Source: Leuctra nigra (lineage: Eukaryota; Arthropoda; Insecta; Plecoptera; Leuctridae). From it: a stretch of DNA of 64,000 bases. The stretch is taken from positions 20,592,069 through 20,656,068 of the forward strand of contig OW203771.1 of assembly GCA_934045905.1 (NCBI GenBank). The letters run 5' to 3'. The notes under the pieces are model-generated. The model made no database searches. It was given only the letters and a program-made list of their open reading frames with translations, and was not told the origin of the DNA. A program made the position numbers and the translations under genes. How positions within the stretch are numbered: the first letter of the stretch is position 1; each line of letters opens with the position of its first letter. This document shows positions 11,355 to 21,866 of the stretch, piece after piece.

Positions 11355-11925
11355 TAAGTCTATATTCTCAACAGAGCCAGGCTCCACTAGTGAGAATGTA
11401 ATATAGAGAAGGGAGGAGAGGAAACCCGGTACCGGCATGTAGCCTACCCTGACGAAAGATACCAAGGGGACCAACGGCTTAACGTCCCTTCCGAAGGACG
11501 GTGTAACATTCACAGCACAAGCCTCCACAACCCGCGCCGTCGAGAGACTGATAACAGGTGGAGGGAGGTCGTCACACTAACCCCCAAACACCCCAGTCTC
11601 TCTGGCCCAACGGCAGCAACCTGGCAAGGCAGAGTTGAATGGTCACCCATCCAATCGCTGACCGCGCTCAATGTTGCTTAACCTCGGTGATCTAACGAGA
11701 ACCGAGGTATCCAACACACCAGCCGTTGGGAGCTTTGTGTTTCTCCTCGTCTTCCGAGCAAGTTTTCTCGCCGATGATGCACCGGACTTGATCAATGAAC
11801 CGCTCCTCGTTGTCCAGGATCGAGTCGCGTTCTGTTTCCGCCAACATGTCAGCCTCAGTTGGTTCGCGGACGGCGTCGACCGCCACCAACACCGCCAGCA
11901 GCAGCAGAGCGCATTTGAAACCCAT
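10201..11925 (-). CDS. Chemosensory protein (CSP/OS-D family), two exons, exon 1 interrupted by a SINE
   Basis: Two exons on the minus strand: 11925-11733 and 10427-10201. Spliced without the SINE they give 139 residues. A signal peptide covers residues 1-18 (MGFKCALLLLAVLVAVDA). The family cysteine pattern is exact: C49-X6-C56-X18-C75-X2-C78. The C-terminal half has the usual MFDPTGRY-type ending plus an extra ~25 residues. CSPs are small secreted carriers of hydrophobic ligands. The intron falls one base after a Lys codon (AAA G), the position known to be conserved across insect CSPs, with acceptor TTTCTAG at 10428. The N-terminal part is divergent (no YTTKYD motif). The Met at 11925 is preferred over 11958 because a TATAAATA box lies only about 8 bp upstream of the latter. 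The SINE between codon 64 and the donor would end translation after about 14 foreign residues, so this allele may be null. Confidence 0.85.
10428..11317 (-). other. CSP intron (890 bp)
   Basis: Runs from donor GTAAGTTA (11317) to acceptor TTTCTAG (10428). It holds repetitive-looking pieces: a segment rich in GAACCGG/CGAACC at 10676-10780, and at 11094-11260 a degenerate plus-strand stretch that could be the 3' end of an unidentified retroelement. No gene supported. Confidence 0.6.
11322..11732 (-). mobile_element. 5S-derived SINE3, copy 3, inserted at the CSP exon 1 end
   Basis: Minus-strand copy with the full 5S-like head (CCCAACGGCTGGTGTGTTGG at the start), the same body as copies 1 and 2, and a long (AAT)n tail at 11322-11352. 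It is flanked by AAAG on both sides (11733-11736 and 11318-11321), a 4-bp target duplication like the TTGA of copy 2. The insertion split the codon-64/donor junction but left GTAAGT intact on the distal side. Confidence 0.9.
11733..11925 (-). CDS. CSP exon 1 (signal peptide and first cysteine pair)
   Basis: Codes residues 1-64 plus the first base of codon 65. It contains the signal peptide, an acidic segment and Cys49/Cys56. The original exon end (AAAG) is duplicated: once at 11736-11733 and once at 11321-11318, where it is followed by GTAAGTTA, a strong splice donor. The SINE lies between the two. An unspliced or SINE-retaining message runs into a stop at 11692. Confidence 0.8.
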
Positions 11926-11965
11926 CGTCAGGCGGAACTTAGTCGTCGATACGAACATGAAGAGA

Positions 11966-11974
11966 TATTTATAC
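11966..11974 (-). promoter_or_regulatory. TATA box of the CSP gene
   Basis: TATAAATAT on the minus strand, 41-49 bp before the chosen ATG at 11925. A start site 25-30 bp downstream would fall near 11945, giving a very short 5' UTR and excluding the upstream Met at 11958. Confidence 0.6.
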
Positions 11975-12514
11975 TGAGCTCACTCAAATGTACAATGACA
12001 TCTCACACCGTGAAAACAAACTCGTGATCACTTGTTTTGTGTATTTTTATTATATTGGACACTCATTATCTGATAGCGAAAATATTCAGGACGATGATAT
12101 TTTAATGACCTTCCAGACCTTGCATAACTATTAGCAGACGACAAAAACAATTTTATAACAATTATTAGTTTTTAGATATGGCGTCATGTTTTATTTGCTG
12201 TTAATTATTATTGTAAACTGTTTCGATATTCTTTGCTTTTCTATTCTTCTGGACAATAAATTATCAAATCTTCCGTAAAAAATGAAAGTTCCAAAGAAAA
12301 TCCCAAAACTAATCATTGATCTAATAATAAAAGTAATGAATCATGAAAAATGTGTTCAAAAACAATTTAGTTTTGAATAGAAGCAACGCTTACCCTCTTC
12401 CACTTTATTCGGCATACCAAATGTAATGAATATTAAGGGAGATCTACCTCGGTTGAACCACTCACTACACGCTTTTTTAATTGTAGACTGAATTTTACAA
12501 TTTGTTAAATGCAA
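11975..12514. other. CSP upstream region
   Basis: AT-rich intergenic DNA between the CSP promoter and the minisatellite. No further feature seen. Confidence 0.4.
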
Positions 12515-15500
12515 CACCTCCTCGTCCCCATGTTGTCCGTCATCCCTCGTCGTCGCCCTCCCAGACCAAGGTCAACTGTGACATAAGATGAGGTCGACGT
12601 TCCCGTCATTCCTCCTCGTCCCCGCGCCTGTGAGACCATGTTGCCCGTCATTCCTCGTCGTCGCCCTCCCGACCACGGTCAACTGTGACATAAGATGAGG
12701 TCGACGTTCCCGTCATTCCTCCTCGTCCCCGCGCCTGTGAGACCATGCTGTCTGTCATTCCTCGTCGTCGCCCTCCCGACCACGGTCAACTGTGACGGGA
12801 GATGAGGTCGACGTTCCCGTCATTCCTCCTCGTCCCCGCGCCTGTGAGACCATGTTGTCCGTCATTCCTCGTCGTCGCCCTCCCGACCACGGTCAACTGT
12901 GACGGGAGATGAGGTCGACGTTCCCGTCATTCCTCCTCGTCCCCGCGCCTGTGAGACCATGTTGTCCGTCATCCCTCGTCATCGCCCTGCTGACCACGGT
13001 CAACTGTGACGGGAGATGAGGTCGACGTTCCCGTCATTCCTCCTCGTCCCCGCGCCTGTGAGACCATGTTGTCCGTCATTCCTCGTCATCGCCCTCCCGA
13101 CCACGGTCAACTGTGACGGGAGATGAGGTCGACGTTCCCGTCATTCCTCCTCGTCCCCGCGCCTGTGAGACCATGTTGTCCGTCATTCCTCGTCATCGCC
13201 CTCCCGACCACGGTCAACTGTGACGGGAGATGAGGTCGACGTTCCCGTCATTCCTCCTCGTCCCCGCGCCTGTGAGACCATGTTGTCCGTCATTCCTCGT
13301 CATCGCCCTCCCGACCACGGTCAACTGTGACGGGAGATGAGGTCGACGTTCCCGTCATTCCTCCTCGTCCCCGCGCCTGTGAGACCATGTTGCCCGTCAT
13401 TCCTCGTCATCGCCCTCCCGACCACGGTCAACTGTGACGGGAGATGAGGTCGACGTTCCCGTCATTCCTCCTCGTCCCCGCGCCTGTGAGACCATGTTGT
13501 CCGTCATTCCTCGTCATCGCCCTCCCGACCACGGGCAACTGTGACGGGAGATGAGGTCGACGTTCCCGTCATTCCTCCTCGTCCCCGCGCCTGTGAGACC
13601 ATGTTGTCCGTCATTCCTCGTCATCGCCCTCCCGACCACGGGCAACTGTGACGGGAGATGAGGTCGACGTTCCCGTCATTCCTCCTCGTCCCCGCGCCTG
13701 TGAGACCATGTTGCCCGTCATTCCTCGTCGTCGCCCTCCCGACCACGGTCAACTGTGACATAAGATGAGGTCGACGTTCCCGTCATTCCTCCTCGTCCCC
13801 GCGCCTGTGAGACCATGTTGTCCGTCATTCCTCGTCATCGCCCTCCCGACCACGGTCAACTGTGACGGGAGATGAGGTCGACGTTCCCGTCATTCCTCCT
13901 CGTCCCCGCGCCTGTGAGACCATGTTGCCCGTCATTCCTCGTCATCGCCCTCCCGACCACGGTCAACTGTGACGGGAGATGAGGTCGACGTTCCCGTCAT
14001 TCCTCCTCGTCCCCGCGCCTGTGAGACCATGTTGTCCGTCATTCCTCGTCATCGCCCTCCCGACCACGGGCAACTGTGACGGGAGATGAGGTCGACGTTC
14101 CCGTCATTCCTCCTCGTCCCCGCGCCTGTGAGACCATGTTGTCCGTCATTCCTCGTCATCGCCCTCCCGACCACGGGCAACTGTGACGGGAGATGAGGTC
14201 GACGTTCCCGTCATTCCTCCTCGTCCCCGCGCCTGTGAGACCATGTTGCCCGTCATTCCTCGTCGTCGCCCTCCCGACCACGGTCAACTGTGACATAAGA
14301 TGAGGTCGACGTTCCCGTCATTCCTCCTCGTCCCCGCGCCTGTGAGACCATGCTGTCTGTCATTCCTCGTCGTCGCCCTCCCGACCACGGTCAACTGTGA
14401 CGGGAGATGAGGTCGACGTTCCCGTCATTCCTCCTCGTCCCCGCGCCTGTGAGACCATGTTGCCCGTCATTCCTCGTCATCGCCCTGCTGACCACGGTCA
14501 ACTGTAAAGGGAGATGAGGTCGACGTTCCCGTCATTCCTCCTCGTCCCCGCGCCCTGTGAGACCATGTTGTCCGTCATTCCTCGTCGTCGCCCTCCCGAG
14601 CACGGTCAACTGTGACGGGAGATGAGGTCGACGTTCCCGTCATTCCTCCTCGTCCCCGCGCCTGTGAGACCATGTTGTCCGTCATTCCTCGTCGTCGCCC
14701 TCCCGACCACGGTCAACTGTGACGGGAGATGAGGTCGACGTTCCCGTCATTCCTCCTCGTCCCCGCGCCTGTGAGACCATGTTGTCCGTCATTCCTCGTC
14801 GTCGCCCTCCCGACCACGGGCAACTGTGACGGGAGATGAGGTCGACGTTCCCGTCATTCCTCCTCGTCCCCGCGCCTGTGAGACCATGTTGTCCGTCATT
14901 CCTCGTCATCGCCCTGCTGACCACGGTCAACTGTGACGGGAGATGAGGTCGACGTTCCCGTCATTCCTCCTCGTCCCCGCGCCTGTGAGACCATGTTGTC
15001 CGTCATTCCTCGTCATCGCCCTCCCGACCACGGTCAACTGTGACGGGAGATGAGGTCGACGTTCCCGTCATTCCTCCTCGTCCCCGCGCCTGTGAGACCA
15101 TGTTGTCCGTCATTCCTCGTCATCGCCCTCCCGACCACGGTCAACTGTGACGGGAGATGAGGTCGACGTTCCCGTCATTCCTCCTCGTCCCCGCGCCTGT
15201 GAGACCATGTTGTCCGTCATTCCTCGTCATCGCCCTCCCGACCACGGTCAACTGTGACGGGAGATGAGGTCGACGTTCCCGTCATTCCTCCTCGTCCCCG
15301 CGCCTGTGAGACCATGTTGTCCGTCATTCCTCGTCGTCGCCCTCCCGACCACGGTCAACTGTGACGGGAGATGAGGTCGACGTTCCCGTCATTCCTCCTC
15401 GTCCCCGCGCCTGTGAGACCATGTTGTCCGTCATTCCTCGTCGTCGCCCTCCCGACCACGGTCAACTGTGACGGGAGATGAGGTCGACGTTCCCGTCATT

Positions 15501-16925
15501 CCTCCTCGTCCCCGCGCCTGTGACACCATGTTGCCCGTCATTCCTCGTCGTCGCCCTCCCGACCACGGGCAACTGTGACGGGAGATGAGGTCGACGTTCC
15601 CGTCATTCCTCCTCGTCCCCGCGCCTGTGAGACCATGTTGCCCGTCATTCCTCGTCATCGCCCTCCCGACCACGGTCAACTGTGACGGGAGATGAGGTCG
15701 ACGTTCCCGTCATTCCTCCTCGTCCCCGCGCCTGTGAGACCATGTTGCCCGTCATTCCTCGTCGTCGCCCTCCCGACCACGGTCAACTGTGACGGGAGAT
15801 GAGGTCGACGTTCCCGTCATTCCTCCTCGTCCCCGCGCCCTGTGAGACCATGCTGTCCGTCATTCCTCGTCATCGCCCTCCCGACCACGGGCAACTGTGA
15901 CGGGAGATGAGGTCGACGTTTCCGTCATTCCTCCTCGTCCCCGCGTCTGTGAGACCATGTTGCCCGTCATTCCTCGTCGTCGCCCTCCCGACCACGGGCA
16001 ACTGTGACGGGAGATGAGGTCGACGTTCCCGTCATTCCTCCTCGTCCCCGCGCCCTGTGAGACCATGCTGTCCGTCATTCCTCGTCATCGCCCTCCCGAC
16101 CACGGGCAACTGTGACGGGAGATGAGGTCGACGTTCCCGTCATTCCTCCTCGTCCCCGCGCCCTGTGAGACCATGCTGTCCGTCATTCCTCGTCATCGCC
16201 CTCCCGACCACGGTCAACTGTGACGGGAGATGAGGTCGACGTTCCCGTCATTCCTCCTCGTCCCCGCGCCTGTGAGACCATGTTGTCCGTCATCCCTCGT
16301 CATCGCCCTCCCGACCACGGGCAACTGTGACGGGAGATGAGGTCGACGTTCCTGTCATTCCTCCTCGTCCCCGCGTCTGTGAGACCATGTTGCCCGTCAT
16401 TCCTCGTCGTCGCCCTCCCGACCACGGTCAACTGTGACATAAGATGAGGTCGACGTTCCCGTCATTCCTCCTCGTCCCCGCGCCTGTGAGACCATGTTGT
16501 CCGTCATTCCTCGTCATCGCCCTCCCGACCACGGTCAACTGTGACGGGAGATGAGGTCGACGTTCCCGTCATTCCTCCTCGTCCCCGCGCCTGTGAGACC
16601 ATGTTGTCCGTCATTCCTCGTCATCGCCCTCCCGACCACGGGCAAGTGTGACGGGAGATGAGGTCGACGTTCCCGTCATTCCTCCTCGTCCCCGCGCCTG
16701 TGACACCATGTTGTCCGTCATTCCTCGTCATCGCCCTCCCGACCACGGGCAACTGTGACGGGAGATGAGGTCGACGTTCCCGTCATTCCTCCTCGTCCCC
16801 GCGCCTGTGAGACCATGTTGCCCGTCATTCCTCGTCGTCGCCCTCCCGACCACGGTCAACTGTGACGGGAGATGAGGTCGACGTTCCCGTCATTCCTCCT
16901 CGTCCCCGCGCCTGTGAGACCATGT
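12515..16925 (+). repeat. 107-bp minisatellite, about 41 copies, with block duplications
   Basis: GC-rich tandem array, spacing exactly 107 bp where checked (for example 12851 to 12958). Each unit holds two related sub-blocks (GTCATTCCTCGTC and GTCATTCCTCCTCGTC) and an inverted pair GACGGGA/TCCCGTC around AGATGAGGTCGACG. Variants (TTGTCC/TTGCCC, GTCATCG/GTCGTCG, GGTCAACT/GGGCAACT, GACATAAG/GACGGGAG) recur in order, showing that blocks of five units were copied. Minus-strand frames rich in R, G and T across it are artefacts. Confidence 0.95.
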
Positions 16926-17100
16926 TGTCGACGGTCCAGATATCGGATTTCATGTTTCCGTCGAGGATCGATTATCGATAAACCAAAATGCCTGCGAGAA
17001 TACTGACAAATAACATACCTCACGTAGATCAATGGTTTGTTGAAAGTGATAGAGCACAAAGTGCCTGGGATGTAGACGTTTTGTCAGACATGACGCCTAC

Positions 17101-17880
17101 ACAGTACGTCCAATAGTAACTGTCGACGTGTCTTTAGACATCACGCAACTAGAACACAAGACACAATACACTGCTAGCAAGCGACGTCCAATAGTGTTCT
17201 ATATGCATGGATGATTTGACTCAATAAGATCACAATTATCAACGTGTCTTCAGACATCACGCAGCTAGAACACAAGACACAATACACTGCTAGCAAGCGA
17301 CGTCCAATAGTTTTCTATATGCATGGATGATTTGACTCAATAAGATCACAACTATCAACGTGTCTTCAGACATCACGCAGCTAGAACACAAGACACAATA
17401 CACTGCTAGCAAGCGACGTCCAATAGTGTTCTATATGCATGGATGATTTGACTCAATAAGATCACAACTATCAACGTGTCTTCAGACATCACGCAGCTAG
17501 AACACAAGACACAATACACTGCTAGCAAGCGACGTCCAATAGTGTTCTATATGCATGGATGATTTGACTCAATAAGATCACAACTATCAACGTGTCTTCA
17601 GACATCACGCAGCTAGAACACAAGACACAATACACTGCTAGCAAGCGACGTCCAATAGTGTTCTATATGCATGGATGATTTGACTCAATAAGATCACAAC
17701 TATCAACGTGTCTTCAGACATCACGCAGTTAGAACACAAGACACAATACACTGCTAGCAAGCGACGTCCAATAGTGTTCTATATGCATTGATGATTTGAC
17801 TCAATAATATCACAACTACCAACGTGTATTTAGACATCACGCATAGAACACAAGACGCAATACACTTCTATAGCAATATA
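17101..17880 (+). repeat. 116-bp tandem repeat, about 6.5 copies
   Basis: Units start near 17125, 17241, 17357, 17473, 17589 and 17705, each with CAACGTGTCTTCAGACATCA, GCTAGCAAGCGACGTCCAAT and ATGCATGGATGATTTGACTC. First and last units are diverged while inner ones are almost identical, the usual pattern of unequal exchange. Unrelated in sequence to the neighbouring 107-bp unit. Confidence 0.95.
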
Positions 17881-19901
17881 GAATATATTGCTATACTTCT
17901 ATAGCTATACACTTCTGTTCTTAAATAACTTATAAAAATAATTCAATTCGAAATCATGAACTTTTTCGTCAGCTTTCATATCTCTCCGAAAACCGTGTCA
18001 GTTTGTTGATAAATGAAAGAGTGCCGAATGTTTAAAACATCATACGTTCTATTACTTTTCGTAATCGTTTCCTCTCCCCTCCTGTCTCTCCCTCATCTGG
18101 AACCCTCCAGGAGGTGAATCTTGCTTACCATTCCCGTCGCGAGCGCAGGAGAATGTAATTGAATCAGGATGAAGCTTGTCAAATAGAGAGCGCTCTGACA
18201 AGGAATTATTCTAGATTGAGTATCTGACGTGTACGTACGTGATCGACTTATTGACTGCCACACTTTTAATTCTAGAAGTTTTTTTTACGTGGCTTAAGTT
18301 TAAATTCTGTTCACGAACGACTCTTGAGTGTGATTTTAAAATATTACGAAGTCTCGTCTTTGGTTATCGTAGTTCAAGTCTTATGGCTTTTGGTTAGTTA
18401 CAATTGCGCTTTTTAAGAAAGCTTTTGAGAAATACTGTGAGAAAAGATTTGACTTCACAGATCTATCTCAATGTTAACTTTTTACGATCCAACTTTTACT
18501 TTGTTTCAAGAATATTGTTAAATTCTACCAAGAAACTTCGCTTATTGCGTATTTAATGAGATTGGCAAACTAATTTTAAAGAAGACAATACGTGTGTTTC
18601 TGAAGAAAACTGGTAACAAACATGTTTTAATGACCGCAATCGTCACATCGTCTTCAAGAATTTACAACCATAAATGTAAATAATTGTTTTATTTGATTTT
18701 AAGTTATTAAGAAATCGGTGTCTTGTGCATATTTACTACTCACTTATCTAAATATTGCCATTAAGATATGTGGTCTGGTTATTTCTACGAGCTTATATAT
18801 TTTTATTTGATAATACAGTACTTATTTAAATCGTTTTGAACATGTATTTGAACACTTAAAATCAGGAATGGTTCGCCAGGCGTTTCAATACTTGAAACAT
18901 TTAACAAATGACAAAAAGAAAACACATTGACGAACTACCAGAGAAGGCCAAGTTCCGAGGTGTAGCCCGTGTCTCCCATCCCTCAATCCCACGCGAGCAT
19001 ATTCCAACACCGCTTGATCGCACATAACTTGCGATCAGTTCCACCCACAATCCATCACTCGCCGTCTCCGCCGCGCGACGTTTATTGTCGCTCAGACGAC
19101 GCTGCAATCTGTATCATCCGCGTCATTAACCCCGCCGAATAAGCTCACGGTGTTCCCGCGCGACGCCCGGGGCAATTGTTCTTCCACCGGTACGTTTATG
19201 TTCGGGCCAATCCAATGGGAGTTCGTCCGTCGTGTCCGATGTGCTCTGGACGAGGACGTGGTTTCTGGACGAACTTAAGTGCCGGGAAAGACGATGGGGT
19301 TTTGAAGATGTGAAATATTGTTTTGTATGAAACTGTGTGTTCTTCTTTTAGATGCTTCGAAATGGAAATATTGAGGAGGGGAAGCGGTAGGTCAGTTTGG
19401 ACTGAACAAGAGGGTTGGAATATCTGCAGTGCTTGGTTGAAAAGAGGTTGTCTCTGGAACGTGGGAAATGGCCGTAGAACCCGAATATTAATACAACTAA
19501 AACTATCTAATTATGACCGTTGAACTGTGTTGAAATTCATCGTTTGGTCCGAACTGAACCCTCTATAATGACGAATACCAACCTGACCGAAGCGGTAACG
19601 CGTTCAATGAGCTGAATTGTTTGTCTGATTGAATCATTTGAGTCAAACAATACATATTGTACAATTTGGAATAGTTTGACTATTTAGCACGGATTTATGC
19701 CATTTTGACGTCTAGTCCAGCAGTTCAAATGACGTCACTATAATATCAAGTCAATGTACGCATGTTGGTTAAAAAAAACACTCACATTCACTCATGACAA
19801 ACTTGTCGTAAATAATCACATAAACTCATGCCAGGTCCAAGTTGTTCCAAGAAGTCACATTTAAGAATATGATCTAAACTTTTAAAAACAATCAAACTAA
19901 G
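17881..19901. other. Gene-poor DNA with GC-rich islands
   Basis: AT-rich with GC islands at about 18060-18200 and 18960-19290. The second shares a diverged stretch (TTAACYCCRCYGAATAAGCT, then GCCCGG, then ATTSTTCTTCC) with 20375-20440. No coding exon supported. Confidence 0.4.
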
Positions 19902-20257
19902 TAATCGCATGCTATAATGTGATTTTGTAACACCATGCAGAAGAATCGTATTGCGAGTGGCAATTACGAAATAAGTTCATATGAAGGACCTGTGATGTTG
20001 TGATACCTCAACCTGTTGATAACTGTTCGACTTATCAATCCGATGGTTGTAACTGGTTCGATCCCCACTCGGCGTGCAATAATCGCATGCTATAATGTGA
20101 TTCTGTAACATCATGCAGAAGAATCGTATTGCGAGTGGCAATTACGAAATAAGTTCATATGAAGGACCTGTGATGTTGTGATACCTCAACCTGTTGATAA
20201 CTGTTCGACTTATCAATCCGATGGTTGTAACTGGTTCGATCCCCACTCGGCGTGCAA
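19902..20257 (+). repeat. 178-bp tandem duplication with a tRNA B-box-like motif
   Basis: 19902-20079 and 20080-20257 differ at only a few bases. Each copy ends GTAACTGGTTCGATCCCCAC, matching the Pol III B-box consensus GGTTCGANNCC. The copies may be two tRNA-derived SINE units or one duplicated unit. The A-box is not clear. Confidence 0.85.
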
Positions 20258-20750
20258 ATCTTCTCGTCATGCCTCATCGAGATTGACGAAGTAAGAGCGG
20301 GAGGCTGCGGGGGATGCGGTCGTCTCATTGTAATTACGTCATGAGAAGAATGATATCGGCATTGTATTACCTCGCCTCGTTAACTCCACTGAATAAGCTA
20401 CAGTTTTGGCGGAGCGCCCGGCAAATTATTCTTCCGAGGGCTGCTCGAACTACGAGAAGTTATGTACTTCATTGGATGTTTTTGTGGATCTTGAACTAGA
20501 AAAACATCATGATTGAATGTGTGATTGTGGAGATTAAGGTGGCGCGATCACTCGAGGCATAGTTTCAGATCTTCATAATTTTTTGTGAACTTATTGATAA
20601 CCATGCCATACATAATCCATGAAAAAATTAAATACTTCTCGTGTCTAGTTTCTGAGATAATTTGAATTTTATCCCCCATGTTATCTTATGGCAGCCAGTA
20701 AAATCGTGTCATTTTTAAGCTAAAATGAAGTTCTAATTTTTTTGTACCGT
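20258..20750. other. Non-coding stretch
   Basis: Contains the GC island at 20290-20470 related to 19126-19190. Otherwise nothing recognised. Confidence 0.4.
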
Positions 20751-20754
20751 CAGA

Positions 20755-21035
20755 TTTTAACAAAAAACTTTTTTTCTGGTAGACATACGGACAAAATTGA
20801 TCGAACCAACCAATCGAAAGATAATTTTTATAAAATTTGAACCAATCACAGGATCCCGTTCAGAAAAGATCCCAGGGATCGCATAGATTACGTTAGTATG
20901 TGTACAAAATTTCAGATCGATTGGTTGTGCGGTTTGACCTGGGCAGTGCAGGCAAAAAAAAAAAAAAAAAAAAAAAAACACACAGAGAAAGTGCCATAAG
21001 AGTACCGTGGTGACGCTCGCTACGCTCGCTCAAAT
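20755..21035 (-). repeat. Interspersed repeat, reverse copy of the family at 9680 and 53042
   Basis: Contains GACGCTCGCTACGCTCGCTC (21013-21032), the complement of the motif opening the copy at 53042, plus AAATTTCAGATCGATTGG and a poly(A) run of about 25 at 20954-20978. Probably a non-autonomous element. Confidence 0.6.
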
Positions 21036-21800
21036 TAAAGTTATTTTGAGGTGTTCTTTTACCAAATGACTGGTTTTGAAGCTCACCTCAAGAATCATAA
21101 ATGGACATCGGGCCTTTTACCCGTGTAGTACTTCACTTGGGTATCGTGTCATGCAGAAACGTGCAAGCTCTTGGCATGAAGCATGGTGTTTTTTAGTGAT
21201 ATTTAACTTCGCACTCTGCAACTTGAATTTGATTTTCAGTGTGTATTTAGACTCTATACGTACGCCACTTCTCTTGTGTTTCCAAGGCATTTAGTTTCCC
21301 TGGCAAAACAGTGATGCGTTCACTGACAATAAGAAAACACCCCGTCCAATCGTAACGACATCTCGTCAGCGCAACGGACTGACACCGAACGATTCACAAG
21401 ATGGCCGAAGTATCTTAAACCCGAACACGTGACGGGAACCTGTTACGTTTCCACCAACCATGCGGCGAGGAAATTGCTTGAAAATTGTCGGCGTTCACCA
21501 GCCGCGATCTAGGTTCATCACTCGGAACCGCCGTGTTACCGTGTTACTCGATATCCTCGGGTGTCTCGATGGGTTGAGCTTAGTCGACGTCGACTCTAGA
21601 AGCGATTTCGAATGTATACAAATGTGACTTGAGAGGGATTGAAACGAAAGCTCGCGCTATAAAACTGTTTGCATTGATCTTGAGGAGGTGAAAAAGAGGA
21701 GAGTATCCGACGGCCTATAGATGTTTCTATTGTGGAGTGTGTGGATAGTCGTTTTTTTTTTCTACACGGAAAGGCTTTCGCCGTCGAGCTTTTATCGGCG
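21036..21800. other. Non-coding stretch with GC island
   Basis: CpG-containing island around 21330-21680. No exon or repeat boundaries recognised. Confidence 0.35.
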
Positions 21801-21866
21801 GTGGAGGTGCCGGGAAGTGCGCCTGAACGCAGCCCGCAACACGTGAGTGTGTTGCGGGTTGCATCG
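21801..21866. repeat. Small hairpin repeat (GCAACCCGCAA family), copy a
   Basis: GTGGAGGTGCC at 21801 is followed by a near-perfect hairpin, GCAGCCCGCAACAC with GTGTTGCGGGTTGC. Related hairpins lie at 25667-25800, 43580-43646 and 49450-49489. Confidence 0.6.

Noticed and set aside
11094..11528. 144-residue minus-strand ORF
   Set aside because: It reads through the antisense frame of the SINE3 body and its (AAT)n tail; the same peptide appears at the 4942 copy.
11956..11958. Upstream Met as CSP start
   Set aside because: It lies about 8 bp after the TATA box, before any plausible transcription start, and would put extra polar residues ahead of the signal peptide.
14682..17059. Several Arg/Gly/Thr-rich minus-strand ORFs
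   Set aside because: They repeat every 107 bp and are translations of the minisatellite.
12515..17880. CRISPR-like array
   Set aside because: Units are contiguous with no unique spacers, in a eukaryotic intron-bearing context.
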